64,000 nucleotides of DNA, from assembly GCA_905234195.1 (NCBI GenBank), contig CAJOFR010000008.1, positions 1-64,000 of the forward strand, given 5' to 3'. The DNA comes from an uncultured Selenomonadaceae bacterium. GTDB taxonomy: Bacteria; Bacillota; Negativicutes; Selenomonadales; Selenomonadaceae. The translations under genes were made by a program, and so were the position numbers. The notes beneath the pieces are model-generated. The model made no database searches. It worked only from the letters and a program-made list of their open reading frames with translations, and had not been told where the DNA came from. This document shows, piece by piece, positions 57,002-64,000 of the stretch. Within the stretch, counting starts at the first letter, position 1; each line of letters begins with the position of its first letter.

Positions 57002-59572
57002 TTCGTAACCGGCGTCGTCAATGACCTTCGCAAAATCGTCAAGGGAAATTTCTTTCGTCGAAGTAATCGCCGCGCTGTTGTTTTCAAGGCTGACTTCGAC
57101 GTCGGTGACGCCGTCCATTTTCGCAAGCGCGTCGTGAACGTGTTTAACGCAGTGTTTGCACATCATGCCATCGATTTTCAGATTAGTTTTCAAATTTGTT
57201 ACCTCCTCAAAATTTATCGCGTCGAGATTTTCAATTTTGACCTGCGCGGAAATTTTTTGAGCCGTCGAATTTTCAGCGCGTTCGACCTTGAAAAATTTCA
57301 ACCTAAGCGCATTCAAAACGACACACACACTTGACATACTCATAGCCGCCGCGCCAATCATCGGCGAAAGTTTCCAGCCGAACGCCGGATAAAAAACGCC
57401 CGCCGCCAACGGAATGCAAACGACGTTGTAGAAAAACGCCCAAAATAAATTTTCCTTGATATTTTTCATGACCGCCTTGCTCAACCGAATCGCGCTGACC
57501 GCGTCCAACAAATCATTGCGAACAAGAACGGCGTCCGCGCTTTCAATCGCAACATCTGTGCCCGCGCCAATCGCCATGCCCAAATCAGCCTTTACGAGAG
57601 CCGGCGCGTCGTTTATCCCGTCGCCGATCATCGCAACTTTTTTTCCGGCGGCTTGCAGTTTAGAAATTTCGTCCGCCTTGCCTTCGGGCAGAACTTCCGC
57701 GACAAAATTTTCAATCCCGATTTTTTCGGCAATATTTTTCGCCGCACCGCTATTATCCCCCGTCAACATGACGACGTCAATACCCAAATGCTTAAAATTT
57801 TCGACGGCGACGACGGAATTTTTTTTCTCGACGTCAGCGGCGGCGATAATCCCCAAAATTTTTTTATCGCTTGCAAAAATGATCGGCGTCTTACCTTCGT
57901 CCGCAAGGGAAATAATTTTTTCGTGAACCGCGTCGAGATTGAAACCCAGCTCCGCCAAAAATTTTTCGTTCCCTCCGTAATAATTCACGCCGGAAATTTC
58001 CGCCTTGACGCCCCTGCCGAAAATCGCCGCGAAATTTTTCATCTCCTGCGGCGAAATTTTTTTGTCTTCGGCGAATTTAACAACGGCTTCGGCTAAAGGG
58101 TGTTCGCTTTTTGTTTCGAGACCGGCGGCAATTTTTATCAGCTCCTGCGCGTCGCCGCCGAAAGTCACCACGTCCGTGACGAAAGGTTTGCCCTCAGTAA
58201 GCGTGCCCGTTTTGTCGACGACGACCGTGTTAATTTCGTGCGCCGTCTCCAGAGCCTCGCCGGACTTAATCAAAATTCCATGTTCCGCGCCCTTGCCCGT
58301 GCCAACCATAATCGCAACCGGCGTGGCAAGCCCCAGCGCGCAGGGACAACTTATCACGAGAATAGAAATCGAAATCGAGAAAGCAAACTCAATCGTCGCG
58401 CCGCTAATCAGCCAAAAAATTCCCGCCGCAACCGAAATAAAAATCACCGCCGGCACAAAAATCCCCGCGATTTTATCGGCAGTCTTGGCAATCGGAGCCT
58501 TGCTCGCGCTCGCCTCCTCGACGAGAGAAATAATTTTGCTGATTGTCGTATCGCCGCCGACTTTTTCCGCGCGAAACTTCAGAAAGCCGCTCTTGTTAAT
58601 CGTTCCACTCGTGACTTTGTCGCCGACAGTTTTGTTGACGGGAAGACTCTCGCCGGTTATCGCGGACTCGTCGACGGAAGTTTCACCCTCGATAACAATT
58701 CCGTCCGCCGCAAAACTTTCGCCCGGTCGAATCAAAATTTCATCGCCGATAATCAATTCTTCGACGGGGATATTAATTTCGACACCGCCGCGCAAAACGT
58801 TCGCGGTTTTCGGCGCAAGATTAATCAGAGACTCAACGGCTTTGGTAGTGCTGCCCTTCGCGCGCGCCTCGAAAAATTTCCCGACGGTGATTAAAGTTAC
58901 AATCATGCCCGCCGATTCAAAATAGAGGTTGCGGCTGTATTCGTCGACAACATAAAAATCGCCATGCCCCAGCCCCTGCCCGATTCTGATTAGCGCGAAC
59001 GCCCCGAACGCCGCCGCCGCCATTGAGCCGAGACCAACCAAGCTGTCCATGTTCGGCGCGCCGCGAAAAAGATTTTTAAAGCCGTTGACGTAATATTTTC
59101 GGTTGAGGTACATAATCGGCAGGACAAGCAAAAACTGTACGAAAGCGAACGTCACGGAATTTTCGCGCCCGTCAAAAATTTCAGCGACGATTTTTGGAAC
59201 GGGCAGCCCGAAAATTTCCGCGAACATCGAATGCATCGCAATGTAAATCGTCGGTATCAAAAAAAATATCGACCACGCGAGCCGAGTTTTCATTTCGGAA
59301 ATCTCAACGTCGATCGTCCGCGTAGCCGAATTTTTTTGAGCAGAAGTTTTTTGAGCCGGAGAATTTTTCAGCGACGCGCCATAGCCCGCGTTTATGACGG
59401 CGTCAATAATTTTTTCGCTTGAGATACTTGCGTCGTGTTTAACCTGCATGCTGTTAGTCAAAAGGTTGACGCTGACATTATCCGCGCCGACAATTTTCGC
59501 GACGGCTTTTTCCACGCGCGCACTGCACGCCGAGCAACTCATTCCGGTTACATTATAAATTTCCTTCGTCAA
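56987..59572 (-). CDS. copA: Copper-translocating P1B-type ATPase with HMA domains at both ends
   Basis: The 861-residue inner-membrane pump exports Cu(I). The N-terminal metal-binding domain has GMSCSACSARVEKAV (MxCxxC, ~10). The core has the membrane CPC in ISCPCALGLATP, phosphorylation site DKTGTLTEG, the nucleotide-domain SEHPLAEAV and hinge MIGDGINDAPAL. After the last helices a ~60-residue linker leads to a second MxCxxC domain at the C-terminus (GMMCKHCVKHVHDALAKM, ~790-861), like a fused CopZ chaperone. Start is TTG with a weak ribosome site. The last codons lie in a heptad repeat. No copper regulator such as CsoR or CopY is nearby. Confidence 0.95.
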   Translation of the reverse strand: MTKEIYNVTGMSCSACSARVEKAVAKIVGADNVSVNLLTNSMQVKHDASISSEKIIDAVINAGYGASLKNSPAQKTSAQKNSATRTIDVEISEMKTRLAWSIFFLIPTIYIAMHSMFAEIFGLPVPKIVAEIFDGRENSVTFAFVQFLLVLPIMYLNRKYYVNGFKNLFRGAPNMDSLVGLGSMAAAAFGAFALIRIGQGLGHGDFYVVDEYSRNLYFESAGMIVTLITVGKFFEARAKGSTTKAVESLINLAPKTANVLRGGVEINIPVEELIIGDEILIRPGESFAADGIVIEGETSVDESAITGESLPVNKTVGDKVTSGTINKSGFLKFRAEKVGGDTTISKIISLVEEASASKAPIAKTADKIAGIFVPAVIFISVAAGIFWLISGATIEFAFSISISILVISCPCALGLATPVAIMVGTGKGAEHGILIKSGEALETAHEINTVVVDKTGTLTEGKPFVTDVVTFGGDAQELIKIAAGLETKSEHPLAEAVVKFAEDKKISPQEMKNFAAIFGRGVKAEISGVNYYGGNEKFLAELGFNLDAVHEKIISLADEGKTPIIFASDKKILGIIAAADVEKKNSVVAVENFKHLGIDVVMLTGDNSGAAKNIAEKIGIENFVAEVLPEGKADEISKLQAAGKKVAMIGDGINDAPALVKADLGMAIGAGTDVAIESADAVLVRNDLLDAVSAIRLSKAVMKNIKENLFWAFFYNVVCIPLAAGVFYPAFGWKLSPMIGAAAMSMSSVCVVLNALRLKFFKVERAENSTAQKISAQVKIENLDAINFEEVTNLKTNLKIDGMMCKHCVKHVHDALAKMDGVTDVEVSLENNSAAITSTKEISLDDFAKVIDDAGYELVRA

Positions 59573-59679
59573 AAAAAATCAATCCCAACCGTCTTTAACT
59601 ATAAAAATATGTCCGCCTTTTCCGTCCGAATTTCTTTCAACCCTGTCGAGAATTTTACCGGCAGCCTCCTCAACTTTGT

Positions 59680-60270
59680 TTATTTTTTTTTATTCTTCTT
59701 TTCGGCGTCCTTACTCTTTTTTTCGGCGTCCTTTATGCTCTTTTCGACGGCGGCGTCAAACTTTTTGTAAAAATCTTCGCAAGCTTTTTTATAGCCCTTA
59801 GCATCTTTTTTAATATCCCCGCTCTGCGTCGTGAGCACGTACATTAAATTGCCGTCTTGCGCGTTCTGAATCTCGAAGAAAAATTGAACCTTCTTGATAT
59901 TATTTGCGGTCGTCACCGTAACGAAAGCGTCCGCATATTTTTTTACGTGCTCGCCATAAACTTTGCGCGCCTCCGCGTCAGACAAAACAGTTATGTCGAC
60001 GCCGGTTTCTTTCCGAATGTTCGCCGCGATCTCTTCGTAAGGAATCACATAACAGCGGGCGACGTTGCCAGCCTCGAACATTATTTGCGTGAGTTCATCG
60101 CGGGTAGGCTCGGCGTCTTCAGTTTTGTAGTGCATAGGCAACGCAACGGCAAGACGTTTAACCGCGCTGATATTCGCGTCTTCGGTTATGTCCTCCTTGA
60201 ACGCCGCAAAAGCAGCAGTCGTCGTAAAAAGACAAGCGGCAATTATCAACAGACTAAAAAATTTTTTCAC
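59680..60270 (-). CDS. Exported protein of unknown function with Lys-rich tail
   Basis: The 196-residue protein has a signal peptide (MKKFFSLLIIAACLFTTTAAFA). A ~140-residue alpha/beta domain follows (AVKRLAVALP, RCYVIPYEEIAANIRKETGVDI, DAFVTVTTANNIKKVQFFFE) and then a highly charged helical tail (KDAEKKSKDAEKKNKKK). The fold recalls small periplasmic proteins that bind cell-envelope partners, but I cannot name the family. The gene starts 3 nt after the aqpZ stop, so the two are translationally linked. Confidence 0.8.
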   Translation of the reverse strand: MKKFFSLLIIAACLFTTTAAFAAFKEDITEDANISAVKRLAVALPMHYKTEDAEPTRDELTQIMFEAGNVARCYVIPYEEIAANIRKETGVDITVLSDAEARKVYGEHVKKYADAFVTVTTANNIKKVQFFFEIQNAQDGNLMYVLTTQSGDIKKDAKGYKKACEDFYKKFDAAVEKSIKDAEKKSKDAEKKNKKK

Positions 60271-60273
60271 AAC

Positions 60274-60960
60274 TCAATCCTCCAAACATCTGTAAACAAA
60301 AGCGGCAATCGCGGCACCAACCAACGGACCAATTATGAACACCGGCAGACAATCGAGGGGACCGCCATTGCCGGCAGACGCCATGACTACCGCCGGACCA
60401 AAACTGCGCGCAGGATTAACCGAAGTGCCGGTCAGCCCGATACCGAGAATGTGGACGCCGACCAAAGTCAAACCGATTATCAGCCCGCCAAAGGAGCCGT
60501 GTTTCGCCTTATCGGAAGTGACACCCAAAATATTTATCACAAAGATAAACGTCAGGACAATCTCAACCATAAGCCCGGCAACTGAACTGCCATGAACGCC
60601 GGCAAGTCCGTTTGTGCCGAGCCCGCCCGTCATATCGGGGACGTCGCCCGCAATAAAAATCGTCGCCAAAATTTCCGCACCAATCCACGCGCCTATACAT
60701 TGCGCGATAACGTAGTAGACGAAATCTTTTGTGGTCATTCTGCCGCTTAAAAGCACGCCCAAAGATACGGCGGGATTAATGTGACAGCCGGAAATATTTC
60801 CGATTGAATAAGCCATCGCCACAATCGACAGCCCAAAAGCAAACGCCGTCAAAATGTAGCCGCTGCCCAACACAGCATCACAGCCGACGAGCATTGCGGT
60901 GCCACAGCCGAGCACGACCAAAACCATTGTGCCGATACATTCAGCAACATACTTTTTCAT
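60274..60960 (-). CDS. aqpZ: Aquaporin Z-type water channel
   Basis: The 228-residue MIP protein has six helices and both half-helix motifs, SGCHINPAVSLG (~58-69) and GTSVNPARSFGP (~178-190). His in GVHILGIGLTGTSVNPARS, together with the Arg after the second NPA, forms the narrow water-selective filter of AqpZ and argues against a glycerol facilitator. It follows dapA by 25 bp. AGAGGTTGG lies before the ATG. Confidence 0.92.
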   Translation of the reverse strand: MKKYVAECIGTMVLVVLGCGTAMLVGCDAVLGSGYILTAFAFGLSIVAMAYSIGNISGCHINPAVSLGVLLSGRMTTKDFVYYVIAQCIGAWIGAEILATIFIAGDVPDMTGGLGTNGLAGVHGSSVAGLMVEIVLTFIFVINILGVTSDKAKHGSFGGLIIGLTLVGVHILGIGLTGTSVNPARSFGPAVVMASAGNGGPLDCLPVFIIGPLVGAAIAAFVYRCLED

Positions 60961-60985
60961 AAAAAACCAACCTCTTTTAAAAAAT

Positions 60986-61876
60986 TTATTCTATCAAGTT
61001 GTGATTTTTAAGAGCAGTTTTAAGTTTTTCCAAATTCGCCGGTTCAATCTCACTCAAAGGCATCCTAAGCCCGCCGACGTTCCAGCCCATCAATTTCATC
61101 GCGGCTTTAACGGGAATCGGATTGACTTCACAGAAAAGCGCGTCGATTAAATCATTGTAATCCACTTGAAGTTTCGCCGCAACTTCCGCTTTTCCTTCAA
61201 AGAAAAGTTGACACATTAAGTGAGTGTCCTTCGGCGCGACGTTCGACAAAACGGAAATGACGCCCTTGCCGCCGAGCGAAAGTATCGGGATAATTTGATC
61301 GTCGTTGCCGGAATAAATATCCAGCTCGTCACCGCAGGCTTTACGCGTGCGCAGGATAGACGACAAATCCCCGTTCGCCTCCTTCGTGGCGACAATGTTG
61401 GGGTGTTTGGAAAGTTTAACGTAAGTTTCGGGCTTGATATTGACGCCGGTGCGCGAAGGTACATTGTAAATAATCATCGGGATATTCACGTTGTCGGCAA
61501 TTTTCGTGTAGTGAGCAACTAGCCCGTTTTGCGTGCACTTGTTGTAATACGGCGTGACCAAAAGCAGAGCGTCCGCGCCGACTTTTTCCGCGTACTGTGA
61601 AAGTTGAATGGCGTAGCGCGTATCATTCGAGCCGGTTCCCGCGACGACGGGCACACGCTTTTTCACGTGGTCGACGGCAAATTTTATCGCCGCCTTGTGT
61701 TCTTCGTCGCTAAGTGTCGCAGATTCACCGGTGGTACCCGTGATAACAATCGCGTCCGTTCCGTTTTTAATTTGGTCGTCGATAATCCTGCCGAGCTCCG
61801 CGAAATTAATTTTGTCCTCTGAATCAAACGGCGTAACAATCGCCACGCCCGCGCCCGTAAAAATTGTCTTCTTCAT
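60986..61876 (-). CDS. dapA: 4-hydroxy-tetrahydrodipicolinate synthase
   Basis: The 296-residue enzyme condenses pyruvate with aspartate semialdehyde, the first committed step to lysine and meso-diaminopimelate. GTTGESATLSDEEHK (~47), the Tyr-containing TPYYNKCTQNGLVAHY (~135) and the Schiff-base lysine in NIVATKEANGDL (~163) are visible. ATG with GGAGG upstream. It lies 24 bp behind a lipoprotein gene and before aqpZ; no other dap gene is present. Confidence 0.96.
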   Translation of the reverse strand: MKKTIFTGAGVAIVTPFDSEDKINFAELGRIIDDQIKNGTDAIVITGTTGESATLSDEEHKAAIKFAVDHVKKRVPVVAGTGSNDTRYAIQLSQYAEKVGADALLLVTPYYNKCTQNGLVAHYTKIADNVNIPMIIYNVPSRTGVNIKPETYVKLSKHPNIVATKEANGDLSSILRTRKACGDELDIYSGNDDQIIPILSLGGKGVISVLSNVAPKDTHLMCQLFFEGKAEVAAKLQVDYNDLIDALFCEVNPIPVKAAMKLMGWNVGGLRMPLSEIEPANLEKLKTALKNHNLIE

Positions 61877-61900
61877 AAAAATCCTCCTAAAAAATTTTTT

Positions 61901-63655
61901 TTAAAGTCCGCCTGTGGTTCTCGCAGTCCAAACGTCAAAAGCGTACTGGTTGATATTGTCTTCGACGGAGCCGGGCTGAATTATTCCGCTGTAGCCCTGC
62001 GAATTACGGAAATGGAAAGGTTCGCCGGGCGCGTCGCTCCAAATGTGGTAGTCCACGTAAACCGTGATATTGCCCATTGCTTTAATCTTCACGTCGTAAG
62101 AGCGATAGTTGGGGTTGAAATTAAAAGTGTCAGTCAAAGCATAAGCGTCAAGCCCGCTCGTGTAGGTGCCCACGTAAAATTCAGGGGACAGGCGATTGAA
62201 ATTTGAATTGTTAAAATTCGCGGGCGGCGTGTTGTCAAAATTCGCGGGCGGCGCGGCGGGAAGTGTTTCATTTTTCGCGGCAAGATTTTCGCGCTTGACT
62301 TCGTTGGAATTTTTGTCATAGTAAATTATCGCGGTGACTTCGTCGTCGTCGTTGTATTCTTTCGTGAAGCCGTGATAATTAAATCCCTTGTCATTAATCT
62401 CAATCTTGTCGCCGCCCGTGCCGTAATATTCTTGACCGGTTTCGCGGCGTTTTTCGTCGTGCTTGTAACGACATTCAGCCGCGCCGAGTTTCGACGCCGT
62501 GACGAGATTATTTTCTTTGCCGTAGAAGACCATTTTGGAAAGGTTGCCGAAATTATCGCGCTCGTACTCAATTTTTACGACGTTATCGCCGAATAAATTT
62601 TTGCTCAACGCAATGGGCGAGTCGTCCGTCGCGAAAGAGGCAATGGAAGAAATCCAGCCCTCCGGCGTGTAACCAAATTCAAACGAGGCAATATTTCCCC
62701 AATCCTTTATGCCTTCAGCCTGCTCGTCCTTGCCGAGAAAAGAAATTTTTTTGACGCGGTCGGTGCCGCCCTCGTAAGTGTAGCGGGTGATCGCCGCCGC
62801 GCTCATCGACGTCAAAGATTTATCCAGCTCCAAACTCACGCTGCCTTTGTCCTTTAACATGTCGTCCGTGCCGAAATGTTTTACTTCGACGACGCGCCCT
62901 TTATCGTCAAGCTTGAAAGTTGTCTTCGCGATGCCGTTATCCGCAAGTTTCAGCGCGCCGTCTTTGCCGAGATTGGAAATTTCCGTCAGCGTATCAAAAT
63001 TTTTGTCGTACTTCAGTTGAAGTTCGTATTCACCGCTACTTGAAGTCACGCGGTTGCCGCCCTCGTCCGCGAAAGCAATTTTCGTCAAGTCACCTTTGTC
63101 GTCGTAAGTGAAAAACATCTGCGAATATCCGCGAAGAAGATTCGACTGGTTGCCCTCGTTGTCGTAGAGATAAGCGACCGCCGGATTTTTTCCGTCCTCG
63201 TTAATTTTGTAGCCGATTGTGTAAGCGTAATAGTAGCCGGGCGTCGCCGCCATGCGCGAATTTTTGAAGTTGTACCGCCTTTGGTTGTTCGTGTATTCGA
63301 CGGTGACGGCAGAAAAACTGTAGCGTCTGCCCAAAGTGTCCTGCCAATTGATGCTGATTGGACTGCCGCCCTGCATCGCCGTAATTTTGCTAAGCTGATT
63401 ATTTTCGTTGAAGTCAACTTTATAGACGACGCCCAAAATTTGCGCTTGCTCGTCGTTTAGCTTGTTCCGCACGAGAAAAATTCCGTTCGGTTGCATTTTT
63501 AAATCGCCGTAGTAACCCGGACTCTGCAAAGTTTCAAACTCAAGGCTTGCGGAATTTGAATCACCGGAACTTGAATCAGAGTCGCCGCCACAGCCCGCAA
63601 CAATCAGCGTGCAAAAAATTATCAGAAATATTTTCAGCGGGAAAGGTTTTTTCAT
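61901..63655 (-). CDS. Large lipoprotein with degenerate YD/RHS-like repeats
   Basis: The 584-residue protein has a lipoprotein signal with lipobox VAGC and a Ser/Asp-rich tether. The central part (~100-490) repeats a loose pattern of tyrosine-rich strands, such as YDDKGDLTKIAFADEGG, LDDKGRVVEVKHFGTDD, FGNLSKMVFYGKENN and DDEVTAIIYYDKNSN, reminiscent of RHS/YD beta hairpins. An Asn/Pro-rich linker leads to a C-terminal beta domain of ~85 residues (ITVYVDYHIWSDAPGEPFHF). I do not know its function; an outer-membrane or surface-anchored role is plausible. It starts 9 nt after the hydrolase gene. Confidence 0.8.
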   Translation of the reverse strand: MKKPFPLKIFLIIFCTLIVAGCGGDSDSSSGDSNSASLEFETLQSPGYYGDLKMQPNGIFLVRNKLNDEQAQILGVVYKVDFNENNQLSKITAMQGGSPISINWQDTLGRRYSFSAVTVEYTNNQRRYNFKNSRMAATPGYYYAYTIGYKINEDGKNPAVAYLYDNEGNQSNLLRGYSQMFFTYDDKGDLTKIAFADEGGNRVTSSSGEYELQLKYDKNFDTLTEISNLGKDGALKLADNGIAKTTFKLDDKGRVVEVKHFGTDDMLKDKGSVSLELDKSLTSMSAAAITRYTYEGGTDRVKKISFLGKDEQAEGIKDWGNIASFEFGYTPEGWISSIASFATDDSPIALSKNLFGDNVVKIEYERDNFGNLSKMVFYGKENNLVTASKLGAAECRYKHDEKRRETGQEYYGTGGDKIEINDKGFNYHGFTKEYNDDDEVTAIIYYDKNSNEVKRENLAAKNETLPAAPPANFDNTPPANFNNSNFNRLSPEFYVGTYTSGLDAYALTDTFNFNPNYRSYDVKIKAMGNITVYVDYHIWSDAPGEPFHFRNSQGYSGIIQPGSVEDNINQYAFDVWTARTTGGL

Positions 63656-63664
63656 GGTAATCTC

Positions 63665-64000
63665 CTATCTCGAATTGTAGTCGACTTTTTTCGCCGGCGT
63701 CAAGGTTTCAAGTTTCGCGTTGACGAATGGAAAAATTGCCGCCGCCGTGACTTCGTGGTTGTTGAGGAAAGCCGAATGCCACGCCTTAGGTACGACACAC
63801 AGCCGAGAATTTTGAATCATTTGGTGCGCCGCCAATACCGTGACAACGGGTGCGTGATCATCTTCGTCGCCGACAACCAAAAGCACGGGACATTTTATTT
63901 TGCTGAAAGTTTCTTCGCCGACAGCCATCTTACTCCAAAAATTCATATACGTGTCACAAAATTCCTGCCAACGTTCCGGCTCCGGCATGATAGTCTTTTC
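63665..64000 (-). CDS. Alpha/beta hydrolase, C-terminal fragment (5' end beyond window)
   Basis: The frame is open through the right edge, so the Met at 63988 need not be the start. The 112 visible residues contain CPVLLVVGDEDDHAP, which carries the acid residue of the catalytic triad, and VPKAWHSAF with the catalytic His; the nucleophile lies outside. Such proteins are esterases, lipases or dehalogenase-like enzymes; the substrate is unknown. It is the first visible gene of the run ending in the secreted 59680 gene. Confidence 0.85.
   Translation of the reverse strand, partial: EKTIMPEPERWQEFCDTYMNFWSKMAVGEETFSKIKCPVLLVVGDEDDHAPVVTVLAAHQMIQNSRLCVVPKAWHSAFLNNHEVTAAAIFPFVNAKLETLTPAKKVDYNSR

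Overview
The window looks like a chromosome segment of a diderm Firmicute (Negativicutes, probably Selenomonadales). This is inferred from the mix of genes. CodY, the pcrA-ligA pair, a LonB/LonC-type protease and an AddA-type nuclease are Firmicute traits. RTX proteins without signal peptides, an HlyD membrane-fusion protein, an SbmA/YddA-like ABC protein and lipoproteins point to a double membrane. Base composition is moderate, AAAATTTT runs are very frequent, and TTG is a common start codon. I see no rRNA, tRNA, CRISPR array or insertion sequence.

Layout, left to right. (1) 1-17274, mostly minus strand: a truncated RTX protein, an orphan histidine kinase, a divergent TrkH potassium transporter, ATP-dependent PEP carboxykinase, then a likely operon of DUF4127 protein, SbmA/YddA-like ABC protein and a large RTX zinc peptidase. 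UbiX and a CBS-ACT protein follow. A three-gene, defence-like operon comes next: EcoRI-family adenine methyltransferase, MNT-type nucleotidyltransferase and DUF262-HNH nuclease. (2) 17393-37982, plus strand: pcrA-ligA-alanine symporter; an amino-acid ABC binding protein and permease; a stand-alone AMIN protein beside an AMIN-amidase; trpS; codY with its own CodY-box candidate; a flavoprotein; a FliB-like methylase; addA; tlyA; fhs. (3) 38058-46009: a secreted Pro/Asn repeat protein, then hexose-phosphate genes (phosphohexomutase, pgm, pgi) with two unannotated micro-ORFs, then two paralogous GT2 glycosyltransferases, one carrying a G9 tract. (4) 46136-49996: a membrane protein and an HlyD/ABC-2/ABC-2 export operon under a strong promoter. 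(5) 49934-64000: acyltransferase and prfA, recO, rplI, lon, rpe, a low-molecular-weight tyrosine phosphatase broken by an in-frame TGA, copA, and a minus-strand run of hydrolase, lipoprotein, dapA, aqpZ and a secreted protein.

Themes. The hexose-phosphate enzymes and glycosyltransferases could feed surface glycan synthesis, and the G9 tract would make that phase-variable. The RTX proteins form a secreted surface or protease arsenal. Several genes lack their usual partner here: TrkH without TrkA, AddA without AddB, UbiX without UbiD, two transporters without an ATPase, and a kinase without a regulator.

Repeat and regulatory structure goes beyond the genes. A perfect 87-bp structured element occurs twice behind transporter genes. 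Degenerate 7-bp tandem repeats sit at gene ends in several places. A two-box operator (TTCATT, 5 nt, TTCATT) lies exactly 18 nt upstream of the proposed -35 of two unrelated promoters.
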